This document shows, piece by piece, positions 51,636 through 62,000 of a stretch of 64,000 bases of DNA. Each line of letters starts with the position of its first letter. Positions within the stretch are counted from its first letter, which is position 1. The stretch is from Novosphingobium sp. Its GTDB lineage: Bacteria; Pseudomonadota; Alphaproteobacteria; Sphingomonadales; Sphingomonadaceae. Below the pieces are notes generated by a model. That model did not search any database and was not told the DNA's origin. It saw nothing but the letters and a program-made list of their open reading frames with translations. Location of the stretch: positions 62,001 through 126,000 of the forward strand of contig NZ_JAIXPP010000073.1 of assembly GCF_027486195.1 (NCBI RefSeq), written 5' to 3'. A program made the translations under genes and the position numbers.

Positions 51636-54600
51636 GCCTCGCTCTCCGGAGCGGCTGGAAGCTCGTCAACTGGCTTGGGCTTGCGGCGCAGCATGGCGCC
51701 GACCCGTTCGCCGAAATTGCGGCTGATGATGTAGAACGACGGCGTGAAGAGGAGGCCGAAGCCGGTCACCCCGATCATCCCGAAGAACACCGCGATGCCG
51801 AGTGCCTGGCGCATTTCCGCGCCGGGGCCTGTGGCGATGACAAGCGGCAGGGTGCCGAGGATGAAGGCGATCGAGGTCATCAGGATCGGGCGCAGGCGCT
51901 GGTGCGCGGCGCGTTCGGCGGCGGCGCGGGCCTCAAGACCATCATCCTCGCCCTGCCGCGCGAATTCGACGATGAGGATCGCGTTCTTGGCGGCGAGGCC
52001 GATCAGCACGACGAGGCCGATCTGGGTGAGGATGTTGTTGTCACGCCCCATCAGGCCGACGCCGACGATGGCAGCGAGCAGGCACATCGGCACGATCAGG
52101 ATCACCGCCAGCGGCAGCACGAGGCTTTCATACTGCGCGGCGAGCAGGAGGAACACAAAGATCACCGCGAGGCCGAAGACGAGGCTGCCGGTGTTGCCCG
52201 CCTGCTGCTGCTGGAAGGCAAGTTCGGTCCATTCATAGGTGAACCCGGCGGGCAAGTTGGCCTTAGCTAGCTTGTCCATGGTGGTGAGCGACTGGCCCGA
52301 GGAGAAGCCGCGCGTGGTATCGCCCTGCAATTCGGCGGCGGGATAGAGGTTGAACCGCACGACGCGGTAGGGGCCGCTATCGTTCTTGAGCGTCATTACC
52401 GCAGCGAGCGGCACCATCGTGCCCGAGGCCGAGCGGGTCTTGAGCCGCAGGATATCGCCGATATCGTCGCGGTAGGGCGCGTCTGCCTCCGCCGTCACGC
52501 GGAAGGTGCGGCCGAGGAAGTTGAAGTCGTTGACGTAAGTGCTGCCCAGATAAGTGCCGAGCGTGGAGAACACGCGCTCGACCGGCACGCCGATCTGCTC
52601 GGCGCGCTCGCGGTCGATGTCTGCCTTGAGGCGCGGGGTCTTGGTGTTGAAGGTGGTGAAGACCGAATTGAGCCCGGGTTCCTGATTGGCGGCCATCATC
52701 ATCTTGAAGGCGGCACCTTCGAGCGCGGCGTAGCCTGCGCCCGAGCGGTCCTCGATCATCATCTTGAAGCCGCCGCCGGTGCCGATGCCGCGCACCGGGG
52801 GCGGCGGGACGACGAGAACATTGCCCGCGGTGATCGCGCCATAGGCCTTGCGCAGTTCGTTCGCGACCTGATCCGACGAGGCGGTGCGGTGGTCGAAATC
52901 CTTGAGCGTGATAAAGATCGCGCCTGCGTTCGGCGCGGTGGTGAAGGTCGCGCCGTCGAAGCCGGCAAACGCGATGGTGGTCTTCACCGCCGGATTTTCG
53001 CGCGCGATCTTGGCGGCCGCTTGTACGATCTCGTCGGTGCGCTGGAGCGAGGCACCCGGCGGCAGCTGGACGACGCCGATCAGGTAGCTCTGGTCCTGCG
53101 CGGGGATGAATCCGGTCGGCGTTGCATAGAAGCGCCAGCCGGCGATGGCGAGGAGCAGCACATAGGCGATGCCGATCATGCCAAGCGCGCGCACCAGCCG
53201 CGCGGTCAGCTTGCCGTAGCGCACCGACAGGCGTTCGAAGCCGTTGTTGAAGCCGCGAGCAAAGCGAACCGGCAGGCCGCGCCAGCCTGCCGGGGGTGCG
53301 GTTTCCTCGTGGCTCTTGGGCTTGAGGATCAGCGCGGCGAGCGCCGGCGAAAGGGTGAGCGAGACGAACGCGGAAATCGCGGTGGCGCTGACGATGGTGA
53401 GCGCAAACTGCTTGTAGAACGCGCCCGAGATGCCGGGGATGAAGGCGGTGGGGATGAACACGCCGCACAGCACCAGCGCAATGGCGATGAGGGCGCCGGA
53501 AACCTCGTCCATCGTCTTGTGCGCGGCGGCGCGGGGGGCGAGGCCTTCTTCCATCAGGCGCTCGATGTTCTCGACCACGACGATGGCGTCGTCGACGACG
53601 ATGCCGATGGCGAGAACGAGGCCGAACAGCGAGAGGTTGTTGAGCGAAAAGCCGAAGGCGGCCATCGCTGCGAAGCTGCCGACCAGCGAGACCGGGATCG
53701 CGATGATCGGGATGATCGAGGCGCGCCAGCTCTGCAGGAACACCAGCACGACCAGCGCGACGAGCACGATCGCCTCGAACAGTGTTTCCTCCACTGCGGC
53801 GATCGAGGCGCTGATGTATTCGGTCGGGTGGTAGGGAATGGAGTAGATCAGGCCGGGCGGGAAGGCCTTCGACAGCGCTTCCATTTCCGCCTCGACCGCA
53901 GCGGCTGTCTTGAGCGCGTTGGAGCCGGGGAGCTGGGTGACGGCGACGCCGATCGACGGGTAGTTGTCGCGATAGGCGTTGGTGCCGTAATCCTGCGCGC
54001 CGAGCTCGATGCGGGCGATATCACTCAGGCGGGTAAGGCGGCCATCATCAGAGCGCTTGATGATGATATCGCCGAACTCTTCGGTCGTTGTGAGGCGTCC
54101 GGTGGTCTGGATGCCGAGCTGGAAGGCGGTGCCGCCCTGGTTGAAGGGCGGCTGGCCGACCGAGCCGGCGGCGACCTGCGCGTTCTGGGCGCGGATCGCG
54201 GCGATGATCTCGTCCACCGTGAGATTGCGGCTGGCGGCGGCATCGGGATCGATCCACACGCGCATGTTGTAATCGCGCCCGCCGATGATGCGCACGCCGC
54301 CCACGCCGGGCACGCGGCTCAGCCGGTCGACCACCTGCAGGGTTGCATAGTTGGCGACATATTGCTGGCTGAGCGACTTGTCCGGCGAATAGAGGTTCAT
54401 CACCATGAGCAGGTCGGGCGAGTTCTTGCGCACCGTCACGCCGATCTGGCGGACTTCCTCGGGCAGGCGTGGCTCTGCCGTGGCGACGCGGTTCTGCACC
54501 AGCACCTGCGCCTGATCGACATTGGTGCCAGCCTTGAAGGTGACGGTGATCGAGACATTGCCGTCGCCCGTGGAGGACGACTGCATGTAGATCATGTTCT

Positions 54601-54823
54601 CGACGCCGTTGATCGATTCCTCGAGCGGGGCGGCGATGGTTTCGGCCAGGGTTTCGGCGGTTGCGCCGGGGTAGTTGGCCGAGACGACGACGGTGGGCGG
54701 GGCGATTTCCGGATACTGGCCGACAGGCAGCGAGGGATAGGCGATCGCCCCGATGATGACGATCAGGATCGACAGCACCGCCGCGAAGATCGGCCGGTCG
54801 ATAAAGAAATGCGGCAGGCGCAT
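51632..54823 (-). CDS. RND multidrug efflux pump, HAE1 (AcrB/MexB) family
   Basis: A 1063-residue inner membrane pump of normal AcrB length with 12 helices and two large periplasmic loops. Proton-relay residues are present: the Asp pair in TM4 (LAIGIVVDDAIVVVENIERLM) and Lys in the TM10 region. The N-terminus MRLPHFFIDRPIFAAVLSILIVIIGAIAY is typical. It exports hydrophobic and amphiphilic compounds, which in this setting could include toxic aromatic substrates. The start overlaps the adaptor stop by one base (TAATG), and the end overlaps the outer membrane gene by four. Confidence 0.93.
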   Translation of the reverse strand: MRLPHFFIDRPIFAAVLSILIVIIGAIAYPSLPVGQYPEIAPPTVVVSANYPGATAETLAETIAAPLEESINGVENMIYMQSSSTGDGNVSITVTFKAGTNVDQAQVLVQNRVATAEPRLPEEVRQIGVTVRKNSPDLLMVMNLYSPDKSLSQQYVANYATLQVVDRLSRVPGVGGVRIIGGRDYNMRVWIDPDAAASRNLTVDEIIAAIRAQNAQVAAGSVGQPPFNQGGTAFQLGIQTTGRLTTTEEFGDIIIKRSDDGRLTRLSDIARIELGAQDYGTNAYRDNYPSIGVAVTQLPGSNALKTAAAVEAEMEALSKAFPPGLIYSIPYHPTEYISASIAAVEETLFEAIVLVALVVLVFLQSWRASIIPIIAIPVSLVGSFAAMAAFGFSLNNLSLFGLVLAIGIVVDDAIVVVENIERLMEEGLAPRAAAHKTMDEVSGALIAIALVLCGVFIPTAFIPGISGAFYKQFALTIVSATAISAFVSLTLSPALAALILKPKSHEETAPPAGWRGLPVRFARGFNNGFERLSVRYGKLTARLVRALGMIGIAYVLLLAIAGWRFYATPTGFIPAQDQSYLIGVVQLPPGASLQRTDEIVQAAAKIARENPAVKTTIAFAGFDGATFTTAPNAGAIFITLKDFDHRTASSDQVANELRKAYGAITAGNVLVVPPPPVRGIGTGGGFKMMIEDRSGAGYAALEGAAFKMMMAANQEPGLNSVFTTFNTKTPRLKADIDRERAEQIGVPVERVFSTLGTYLGSTYVNDFNFLGRTFRVTAEADAPYRDDIGDILRLKTRSASGTMVPLAAVMTLKNDSGPYRVVRFNLYPAAELQGDTTRGFSSGQSLTTMDKLAKANLPAGFTYEWTELAFQQQQAGNTGSLVFGLAVIFVFLLLAAQYESLVLPLAVILIVPMCLLAAIVGVGLMGRDNNILTQIGLVVLIGLAAKNAILIVEFARQGEDDGLEARAAAERAAHQRLRPILMTSIAFILGTLPLVIATGPGAEMRQALGIAVFFGMIGVTGFGLLFTPSFYIISRNFGERVGAMLRRKPKPVDELPAAPESEA

Positions 54824-56010
54824 TACTTGGCCGTTGCCTCGGCCGCAGCAGGTGCCTTGATGGCATTGGAAGCAGGCGAATCCGCCGCCGCGCGGGGCTT
54901 CAGCGGGATGACCTTGGCATCGACGTCCATGCCCGGCTGGAGCCGCGCGAGGCCATCGAGAATGACCTTCTCGCTGGGCGCCAGGCCTGTCTTGATCACG
55001 CGCAGGCCTTCGACGAGCGGGCCGGTTTCGACGTTGCGCTGGACGGTCTTGCCATCCTTGCCGACGACATAGACGAAGCGGCGGGTCTGGTCGGTTACGA
55101 TGGATTCATCGGGCACCAGCAGCGCGCTGTAGGTGCCCGAACCAAGCAGGCGGGCGCGGCCGAACATGCCGGGGACGAGGAAGCCGGTGGGATTGTCGAC
55201 TTCGGCAAAGGCGCGGATCGTGCCCGAATTGCGGTCGATCGCGTTGTCGACGAACTTCATCAACCCGTGCCAGCGATAGTTCGTTTCATCCGCAAGCTTG
55301 ATGTCGACCGGATTGGGGGCATAGCGCGAGGATTCGCGCTCGCCCGATTGGGCCTGGCGTACATATTTGAGGTAGAAGGTTTCCGCGCCTTCGAACGCGA
55401 AGCGGATCGGATTGACGGTGACGACGCGGGTCAGCACCGTCTGCCCGGCGGCAACGTAGGTGCCGATCGAAACGCGCTTGTCCGAGATGCGGCCGCTGAT
55501 CGGCGAGCGGATCGTGGTGAAGGACAGATCGAGCGACTTCGCCTCAAGGTTGGCGCGGGCCGCCCCGGCTGCGGCCACGGCGCTGCGCAGATTGGCTTCC
55601 TTGGTCTCGAACTCCTCGCGGCTGATCGCCTGCGCATCGACGAGTTTCTGCGCGCGGGCCAGCTCGGTGCGGGCATTGGTGACGAGCGCCTGCGCCTTGG
55701 CGAGATCGGCGCGGGCCTGCTGCGCGGCGGCGCGATAGGGGCGCGGATCGATCGTGAAGAGCACCTGGCCCTTGGACACCTCAACGCCTTCGCGGAAGTT
55801 CACGCTATCGACCGCGCCGGAGATACGCGGACGGATCTCCACATCCTGGACCGCCTCGAACCGGCCTACATAGTCATCCCAGTCCACGACCTGACGCTTG
55901 AGCGGCACGGCAACCGAGACATGGGGCTTGGGCGGCGGAGGCGGGGCTGAGGGGGAGCAGGCGGCGAGCGCCGCAGTTGCGAAAAGCGGGGGGAGGATGA
56001 TTCGGCGCAC
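54823..56010 (-). CDS. RND efflux periplasmic adaptor lipoprotein (AcrA/MexA family)
   Basis: A 395-residue membrane fusion protein with a lipoprotein signal (ATAALAACSPS, lipobox Cys 18), lipoyl halves (RISGAVDSVNFREGVEVSKGQ and TIRSPISGRISDKRVS), a coiled-coil hairpin between them and a C-terminal beta-barrel domain. An Ala-rich tail closes the protein. The start is GTG 56010 with GAAGG upstream. First gene of the adaptor-pump-channel operon. No dedicated local repressor (TetR or MarR) is next to it, so regulation must come from elsewhere or from the LysR protein at 49273. Confidence 0.9.
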   Translation of the reverse strand: MRRIILPPLFATAALAACSPSAPPPPPKPHVSVAVPLKRQVVDWDDYVGRFEAVQDVEIRPRISGAVDSVNFREGVEVSKGQVLFTIDPRPYRAAAQQARADLAKAQALVTNARTELARAQKLVDAQAISREEFETKEANLRSAVAAAGAARANLEAKSLDLSFTTIRSPISGRISDKRVSIGTYVAAGQTVLTRVVTVNPIRFAFEGAETFYLKYVRQAQSGERESSRYAPNPVDIKLADETNYRWHGLMKFVDNAIDRNSGTIRAFAEVDNPTGFLVPGMFGRARLLGSGTYSALLVPDESIVTDQTRRFVYVVGKDGKTVQRNVETGPLVEGLRVIKTGLAPSEKVILDGLARLQPGMDVDAKVIPLKPRAAADSPASNAIKAPAAAEATAK

Positions 56011-56203
56011 GCCTTCAAAGTATGGGCATGCCGGTTACAGCGCAACCGTTGCTGCGGTGCAGTGAGGGCCCCCCAGCGGTTGGAGCAATTCCGACATACT
56101 TGGGGAGGGGCCGTGTTGCCAGTGGCGCAGGCTGAAATCCGTTGCTAAAAGCGACCTATTGCGACACGCAACGCAGTGATTGCTTCCAGGGGAGTGGTAA
56201 ATC

Positions 56204-56713
56204 GTGGCTATCGAGGCAAAGGTTAACGGAAAGCCGGTCAGCTTCGCGGTCGAGCCGGATACGCCGCTGCTTTGGGCCATCCGCGAGGAGCTGGGGATGA
56301 CCGGCACCAAGTTCGGGTGCGGGATCGCAGCCTGCGGTGCATGCAGCGTGCATGTTGACGGCGAAATCACCCGATCGTGCAGCGTGCCCGTAAGCGATGT
56401 GGCCGGAAAATCGATTACCACGATCGAGGGCCTCTCCGGGGCAGAGGGCACGTTGACGGCCTTGCAGCAGGCGTGGACCGCGCATCAGGTGCCGCAGTGC
56501 GGGTACTGCCAATCGGGCCAGATCATGGCAGCGGCCGCGCTGCTGGCGAAGACGCCCAAGCCCACCGACGCCGATATCGATGCGGCGATGACCAATATCT
56601 GCCGCTGCGGGACCTATCCCCGCATCCGCGCGGCGATCCACGATGTGGCCGGCACGGCAGCGGCTCCGGCCCCTGCTGCCACGCCCGCGACCACCCCCGC
56701 AACCCCCGCCTGA
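56204..56713 (+). CDS. [2Fe-2S] subunit of a molybdenum hydroxylase (IorA-like)
   Basis: A 169-residue protein with a plant-type ferredoxin domain (cysteines in [12 protein letters not shown] and RSC) and a second all-helical [2Fe-2S] domain (QCGYCQSGQ and NICRCGTY). This is the standard small subunit of xanthine dehydrogenase-family enzymes such as isoquinoline 1-oxidoreductase or bacterial aldehyde dehydrogenases. It passes electrons from the Mo site to an acceptor. The last ~20 residues are an Ala/Pro/Thr tail unusual for the family. Start is GTG 56204 behind AGGGGAG. The large subunit gene follows after 11 bp. Confidence 0.9.
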   Translation: MAIEAKVNGKPVSFAVEPDTPLLWAIREELGMTGTKFGCGIAACGACSVHVDGEITRSCSVPVSDVAGKSITTIEGLSGAEGTLTALQQAWTAHQVPQCGYCQSGQIMAAAALLAKTPKPTDADIDAAMTNICRCGTYPRIRAAIHDVAGTAAAPAPAATPATTPATPA

Positions 56714-56724
56714 GGAGCAAGCAC

Positions 56725-58920
56725 ATGGGCATGATCCGCAGAACATTCCTGATTGGCGGCGCGGCACTGGTTGGCGGCGGCATCTTCGCAGTCCAGTATG
56801 GCGACAGCTCGGCCAAGTCGCAGGCCGCCAAGCTGACCGACGGCACTGGTGGACACAATTTCGGCACCTGGCTGCGCATCGGCGAGGACGACACCGTCAC
56901 CATCTATTCGCCGCACACCGATATCGGGCAGGGCTCGAACACCGGCCTTGCGCAGATGCTGGCCGAGGAGCTGGATGCTGATTGGAGCAAGCTCTCGGTC
57001 GTCTCGGCACCGGCGGAAGCGGCTTTTGCCAATGCCGTGCTGGGCAAGGGCTTCCTTTCCGAAATGAGCGGCTATCCCGGCATCATCGGCGCGATGCCGA
57101 TGTCGCTGCTGGGCATGGTCGCGCGCCAGCTCAACCTGCAGATCACCGGCGGCTCTTCGGCGCTGCGCTTCACCGGGCAGCAGGGGCTGCGCGTGCTCGG
57201 CGCGGGCACGCGTCAGGCGCTGATCGAGACGGCAGCGGGGCGCATGGGCGTTCCGGCTGGCGAGCTGACGACGGCGGACGGCAAGGTGCTCCACGCCAAG
57301 TCCGGCAAGTCGCTGCGTTATGGCGAACTGGCGGCGGAGGCGGCGACGCGGAGTCTTTCCACCAAGGTGGCGCTGAAGGACCCCAAAGACTTCAAGCACA
57401 TGGGCAAGTCGGTCCCGCGCTTCGACATTCCGGCCAAGGTCAACGGCACCGCGCAATACGGCATGGACGTGGTGAAGCCCGGCATGCGGGTGGCGACGGT
57501 CATCGCCGCGCCGGTGCGCGGCGGCAAGCTGCTCTCGGTCGATCCGGCACCGGCCATGGCGGTTGGCGGCGTCGAGAAGGTGATCAGCCTTGAAAGCGCC
57601 GTCGTGGTGGTTGCCAAGGGCTACTGGCAGGCGCTGAAAGGCGCCCGCGCGCTGGCGCCCAAGTTCAGCGACGGCGGCAACGGGCTCATCACCACGGCCA
57701 CGATCTTCGCCGAGCAGGACAAGCTGCGCGCCGAGGGCAAGCCGACCAAGACCGCAGGCGAAGGCGATGTCGATGCCGCGCTCAAGGCTGACGGCGTGAA
57801 ACTGCTCGATGCCGACTACAAGATGCCCTTCCTCCACCACGCGATGATGGAGCCCTTTGCGCTGACGGCGCACTACAGGGACGGGCACCTCGATCTGTGG
57901 GGCGGGATGCAGGACCCGCTGGGCGCAAAGGCGGCAGCGGCCACCGCGGCGGGCCTCGGCGCGGACAAGGTGACGTTCCATCCTATGCTGATCGGTGGCA
58001 GTTTCGGCCGCCGTCTGCCGATGTACATGGAGATCGTCGATCAGGTGGCGCGGGTTGCCATGCAGGTGCCGTTCCCGGTCAAGCTGATCTGGTCGCGCGA
58101 GGAGGAAGTGTCGCAAGGCGCATACCGTCCGCAAAGCTCGGCGAAGCTGACTGCAGCGCTCGGGGCCGATGGCAGGATCACGGCGTGGCGCAACGATTTC
58201 GCCCAGCCAGAGGATGGCCTGCGCGAAGTGCCGTTCTTCTATGATGTGCCGGCTGTGGCGCGGCGGCACTTTAAGCAGGTCTCGAACCAGACCGTCGGCG
58301 CATGGCGTTCGGTCAACGCCACGCAGCACGGTTTCACGACCGAGAGCTTCATGGACGAGCTTGCGCATCTGGCGGGCGCCGATCCGGTGGAATTCCGCCT
58401 CAAGCACTTGAAGCCCGGGCGGCATCGGACGGTGCTGGAGGAAGTGGCCAAGCGCAGCGGCTGGGGTTCCCCGCTCGAACCGGGCCGCGCACGCGGTGTG
58501 GCGGTGGTCGAATGCTTCAACACGATCGTCGGCCAGGTGATCGAGGCCTCGCTGGCCGAGGACGGCACACCCAAGGTGCACAAGGCCTTTGCCGTGGTCG
58601 ATTGCGGCACGGTGGTGAACCCGGTGGCGGCCGAAGGGCAGATCCTTGGCGGGCTGGTGATGGGGCTTTCGTCCGGCATCGGTGAGGCGATCACCGTCGA
58701 CAAGGGCGCGGTGCAACAGAGCAACTTCAGCGACTATGAAGTGCTCAAGCTGGCCAATGCGCCGACGGTCGACGTGCACTTCATCAGCAGCGGCGCGGAA
58801 ATGGGCGGGATCGGCGAGCCGGGCCTGCCACCCGCAACGCCAGCGCTGGCCAACGCGCTGTTTGCGCTGACGGGCAAGCGCGTGCGCAGTCTGCCGATCA
58901 GGGATCAGGCGAAGGCTTGA
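56725..58920 (+). CDS. Molybdopterin-binding subunit of an IorB-type oxidoreductase
   Basis: A 731-residue catalytic subunit of the isoquinoline 1-oxidoreductase beta / aldehyde oxidase class. A Tat-type leader (IRRTFLIGGAALVGGG) indicates export to the periplasm. Mo-cofactor segments include IYSPHTDIGQGSNTGLAQ, IGGSFGRRLPMY and the C-terminal catalytic Glu in GIGEPGLPPATPA. The start is ATG 56725, preceded by GAGGAG. With the Fe-S subunit it should hydroxylate an N-heterocycle or oxidise an aldehyde using water. No FAD subunit, cytochrome or Mo-cofactor maturation gene lies next to it, so the electron acceptor is unknown. Confidence 0.88.
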   Translation: MGMIRRTFLIGGAALVGGGIFAVQYGDSSAKSQAAKLTDGTGGHNFGTWLRIGEDDTVTIYSPHTDIGQGSNTGLAQMLAEELDADWSKLSVVSAPAEAAFANAVLGKGFLSEMSGYPGIIGAMPMSLLGMVARQLNLQITGGSSALRFTGQQGLRVLGAGTRQALIETAAGRMGVPAGELTTADGKVLHAKSGKSLRYGELAAEAATRSLSTKVALKDPKDFKHMGKSVPRFDIPAKVNGTAQYGMDVVKPGMRVATVIAAPVRGGKLLSVDPAPAMAVGGVEKVISLESAVVVVAKGYWQALKGARALAPKFSDGGNGLITTATIFAEQDKLRAEGKPTKTAGEGDVDAALKADGVKLLDADYKMPFLHHAMMEPFALTAHYRDGHLDLWGGMQDPLGAKAAAATAAGLGADKVTFHPMLIGGSFGRRLPMYMEIVDQVARVAMQVPFPVKLIWSREEEVSQGAYRPQSSAKLTAALGADGRITAWRNDFAQPEDGLREVPFFYDVPAVARRHFKQVSNQTVGAWRSVNATQHGFTTESFMDELAHLAGADPVEFRLKHLKPGRHRTVLEEVAKRSGWGSPLEPGRARGVAVVECFNTIVGQVIEASLAEDGTPKVHKAFAVVDCGTVVNPVAAEGQILGGLVMGLSSGIGEAITVDKGAVQQSNFSDYEVLKLANAPTVDVHFISSGAEMGGIGEPGLPPATPALANALFALTGKRVRSLPIRDQAKA

Positions 58921-58972
58921 GGGGACGGTTAGCGGGACCCCGGCGCAAGTCCGGGTGTGCCGCTCCCTCCGT

Positions 58973-59056
58973 TCGTCATTCCCGCGAAGGCGGGAATCCA
59001 GGGCGGTTGGCGCTATGGTATGCCGCTCTGGATTCCCGCCTTCGCGGGAATGACGA
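58973..59056. repeat. Paired REP-like repeat (dRS3-like core), copy D
   Basis: Inverted 29-bp arms at 58973-59001 and 59028-59056, spacer 26 bp, with the core ATTCCCGCGAAGGCGGGAAT. It lies between convergent genes (stops at 58920 and 59075) and may end both transcripts. Confidence 0.85.
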
Positions 59057-59074
59057 GGGTGGGGAGGTTGTCCC

Positions 59075-62000
59075 TCACGGCGCGATTTTCACCTTGCGAT
59101 CGGGCGTGTTCCAGCCTCGGATCGCAATGCTGGCGGGCTTGGCGCTGGCTGGCACCCGCACTGTGATCATGCGTGCTTCGCCGGGCATCAGCGAAACGTA
59201 GTTGTCCTCGAAATAGGCGGGCAGAACGCGCGCCCCGGACTTGTCGAGGACGGTGAGCTTGATCGCGAGCGCGGGGGTCTTGCCGGTGTTGGCGAGGGTG
59301 AGCATCAGCGGTCGGTCGGCGCCTTGCTGCTGGCCCGACTGCGCTTTCATGCTGATGGCGGCAGCGGGCATTGAGCCGAGTTCGCGATAGGCGGACGGAT
59401 CGCGCCCCCGCCAGTAGAGGTTGCGGCTGAGGACGGCGCCCTTCGCATCGATCAGTTCGAGCGCGACGAGGACCATGCCGCCCTTGTCCATCAGCGGGGC
59501 AAGATCGACCGTGCCTGCGGGTGTGGCGGCGTTGGCGGGCGCCGCAAGTGTCTGCTCTTTCTGCAGCAAGGTGCGGCCCGCTAGATCGGTGACGCGCACT
59601 TTGGCAGTGAGGTCCGGCAGATCGCCTCGCGTGGTATTGATCACCATGAGCTGGTTGTCCGGCAGATTGATCTGCACATGCACCGGCTCGGCCCCGGCGC
59701 GGGCGCCGTAGTAAGCAGCGTGGGTGTCCATATCTGAGCTGTAGAGCTGCCAGGCGTTTGACGGCCACGAGGGGTGCGTCATCCAGAACAGGCGGCCGGA
59801 GTTCTTCGTCCAGAGGTGGCCGACGAAGCCCTCCATCATCGCCTTGTGCGTTTCGAGGTTCATCATCTGCGCCTTGCGCTCGAAGTCGGCGAGGCTGGTT
59901 GCTGGGCCGAACATCTGGGCCAGCGTATCCATGAACGTGCGCGTGTCGCCGTTCCCGCTGAAGTGCCAGTCGTGGTAGGCCATCGTATCGCCGAGCGGCC
60001 AGCGGTCGGCGGCAGGGACGCTGGCCTCGATCGCTTCGCGCGTGGCGAGCGACGGCGTGCCGGTCTCGACCGAGAAGCCTGAGGCGAGATCGGTGAAATA
60101 GCCTTGGGGCGGGCGGTAATTGTAGGGGCCGGAGCCCTGCAGGTTCACGACGTTGGACGAGCCGGTGTACCAGCGCGTGCCATCGAGCTTCGTGACCAGC
60201 GCATCGAGGCCTTCGTTGAGCGCGGGGTAGGGCACGCCCTCGTTGCGGCCGAACCAGACCACGATGCTCGGGTGATTGCGATAGCGCGCGATGGTGTCTG
60301 CCGCGTTGGCGAGGAAGAGCTGGGGGTCCTCGGGCTCGATCTGGAAATCCTGCGTGGACTGCCAGAAGTCGTTGAGGATCATCATGCCGTTCTCGTCGGC
60401 TAGGTCGTAGAACGCAGGCTCGGTGTTGTTGCCCATCCAGTTGCGGATCACGTTCATGTGGGCCTCCCGCTCAAGACGGAAATAGGGTTCGAGTTCGGCG
60501 CGGCCGAAGCGCTTCATCGCATCGTCCATGCCCCAGCTGCCACCGCGCACGGCGATGCGGACGCCGTTGACGCGCAAGGTGAGGTGCGGGAGCGCGATGG
60601 AGGGCGGGACGGGGCGGACTGCGGGGGACTTTTCCCCCGCTGGCGTCAGGCTTTGCGCCCAGCCTAGCGGGGTTTGCTTGATGGCGGCGTGACGGACGTC
60701 GATCAGCGGGAGTTCGCCGGGTTTGGCATCGGTGGGATCGACTTCGACGCGGTTCAGGCGGCCATCGCTGCCGAACAGCGAGAGTTCGTAGCTGATTTCG
60801 CGGATGCCGAAGCGAAGGGTTCGGGTGTCTGACGGCGCGCTGTTGGCGGCGGCGCTGATGGACAGACTGTAGAGTGCGGGATCGCCGTAGCCGTTGGGCC
60901 ACCACAGGCGCGGGTTCGCGATGTGAAGTGCGGGGTCGGTCCGGGGCGAGAAGGTGACGGTGGTTTCGCCGGGGGCGGCGGTGAGCGCGCGAGTGAGAGT
61001 GATCTCGCCGATTTTGGCGGTGACGGTGAGCGGGACGGACTGGCTGGCCGTGTTGGTGAGGGGCACCGTGATCGTGATGTCTGCGCTATCGGTGCGCGGC
61101 AAGGGCAGGTCGGTGATGACATGGGGATCGCCGAGGCGCACCGGGCCGGTGGCTTCCAGCGTGACGCCCTGCCAGAGGCCGGTGTTGCGATCGCGGATGC
61201 CAGGGATCCAGTCCCAGCCTTCGGTGGCGACAAACGTCGGCCCGTCGATGGCGAGCTGGCCACCGTTTTCACCGACGCCGCCTTTGACGGACTGTTCATG
61301 CGGAATGCCGGGGTGCGGCGGGGGGCTGACGCGCACTGCGACGACGTTTTCGCCTACTGCGGGCGTGAAGGTAAAACGGCCGCGGGAGAACGCGCCTTTG
61401 GTTGAGCCTTGCCGCGCGCCGTTGATCCAGACTTCCGCGGCGTAGTTGATGCCGTCGAAGCGCAGGGCGAGGGCCTTGCCAGCGGCTTCCGCAGGGACCG
61501 TGAAGCTGGTGCGATACCAGTAGTCCTGCCGGGCGAGGCTTTCGGGAATCGCGAGGTTGTTGAGGCCGTAATAGGGGTCAGGATAGATCCCGCGGTCGAC
61601 CATGGTGGCGAGAACAGTGCCGGGGACGCGGGCGGCGAGCCAATTGGCGGTATCGACGCCTTGGCGGGACAGGGCGGCACCGTCAGCCGGGCCGAGATCG
61701 GGGGCGGGGATCAGTTTCCAGCCATTGACCTGCCACTGGCTTGGGGCGGTGGGGGCGAGTGCGGGCAGGGGTGTGATGGGCACGGCGCGCGGGGCGCCGG
61801 GCGGCGTCTTGGCATGTGGGAGCAGCCAGGGGTCCTGCTGCTCGGTGAGGCCGATATTGGCCTTGCGCTGGAACGGCCAGCCGACCCCGACATCGCGGAA
61901 CTGGATGGTGGCGAAATCCGGACGGGCGGCGAAAAGCGCGGCGGGATCGCCGAGCGCGTCATCGATTTGCGCGGCGGCGAGTGCTCCGGCGAAGTGCGGC

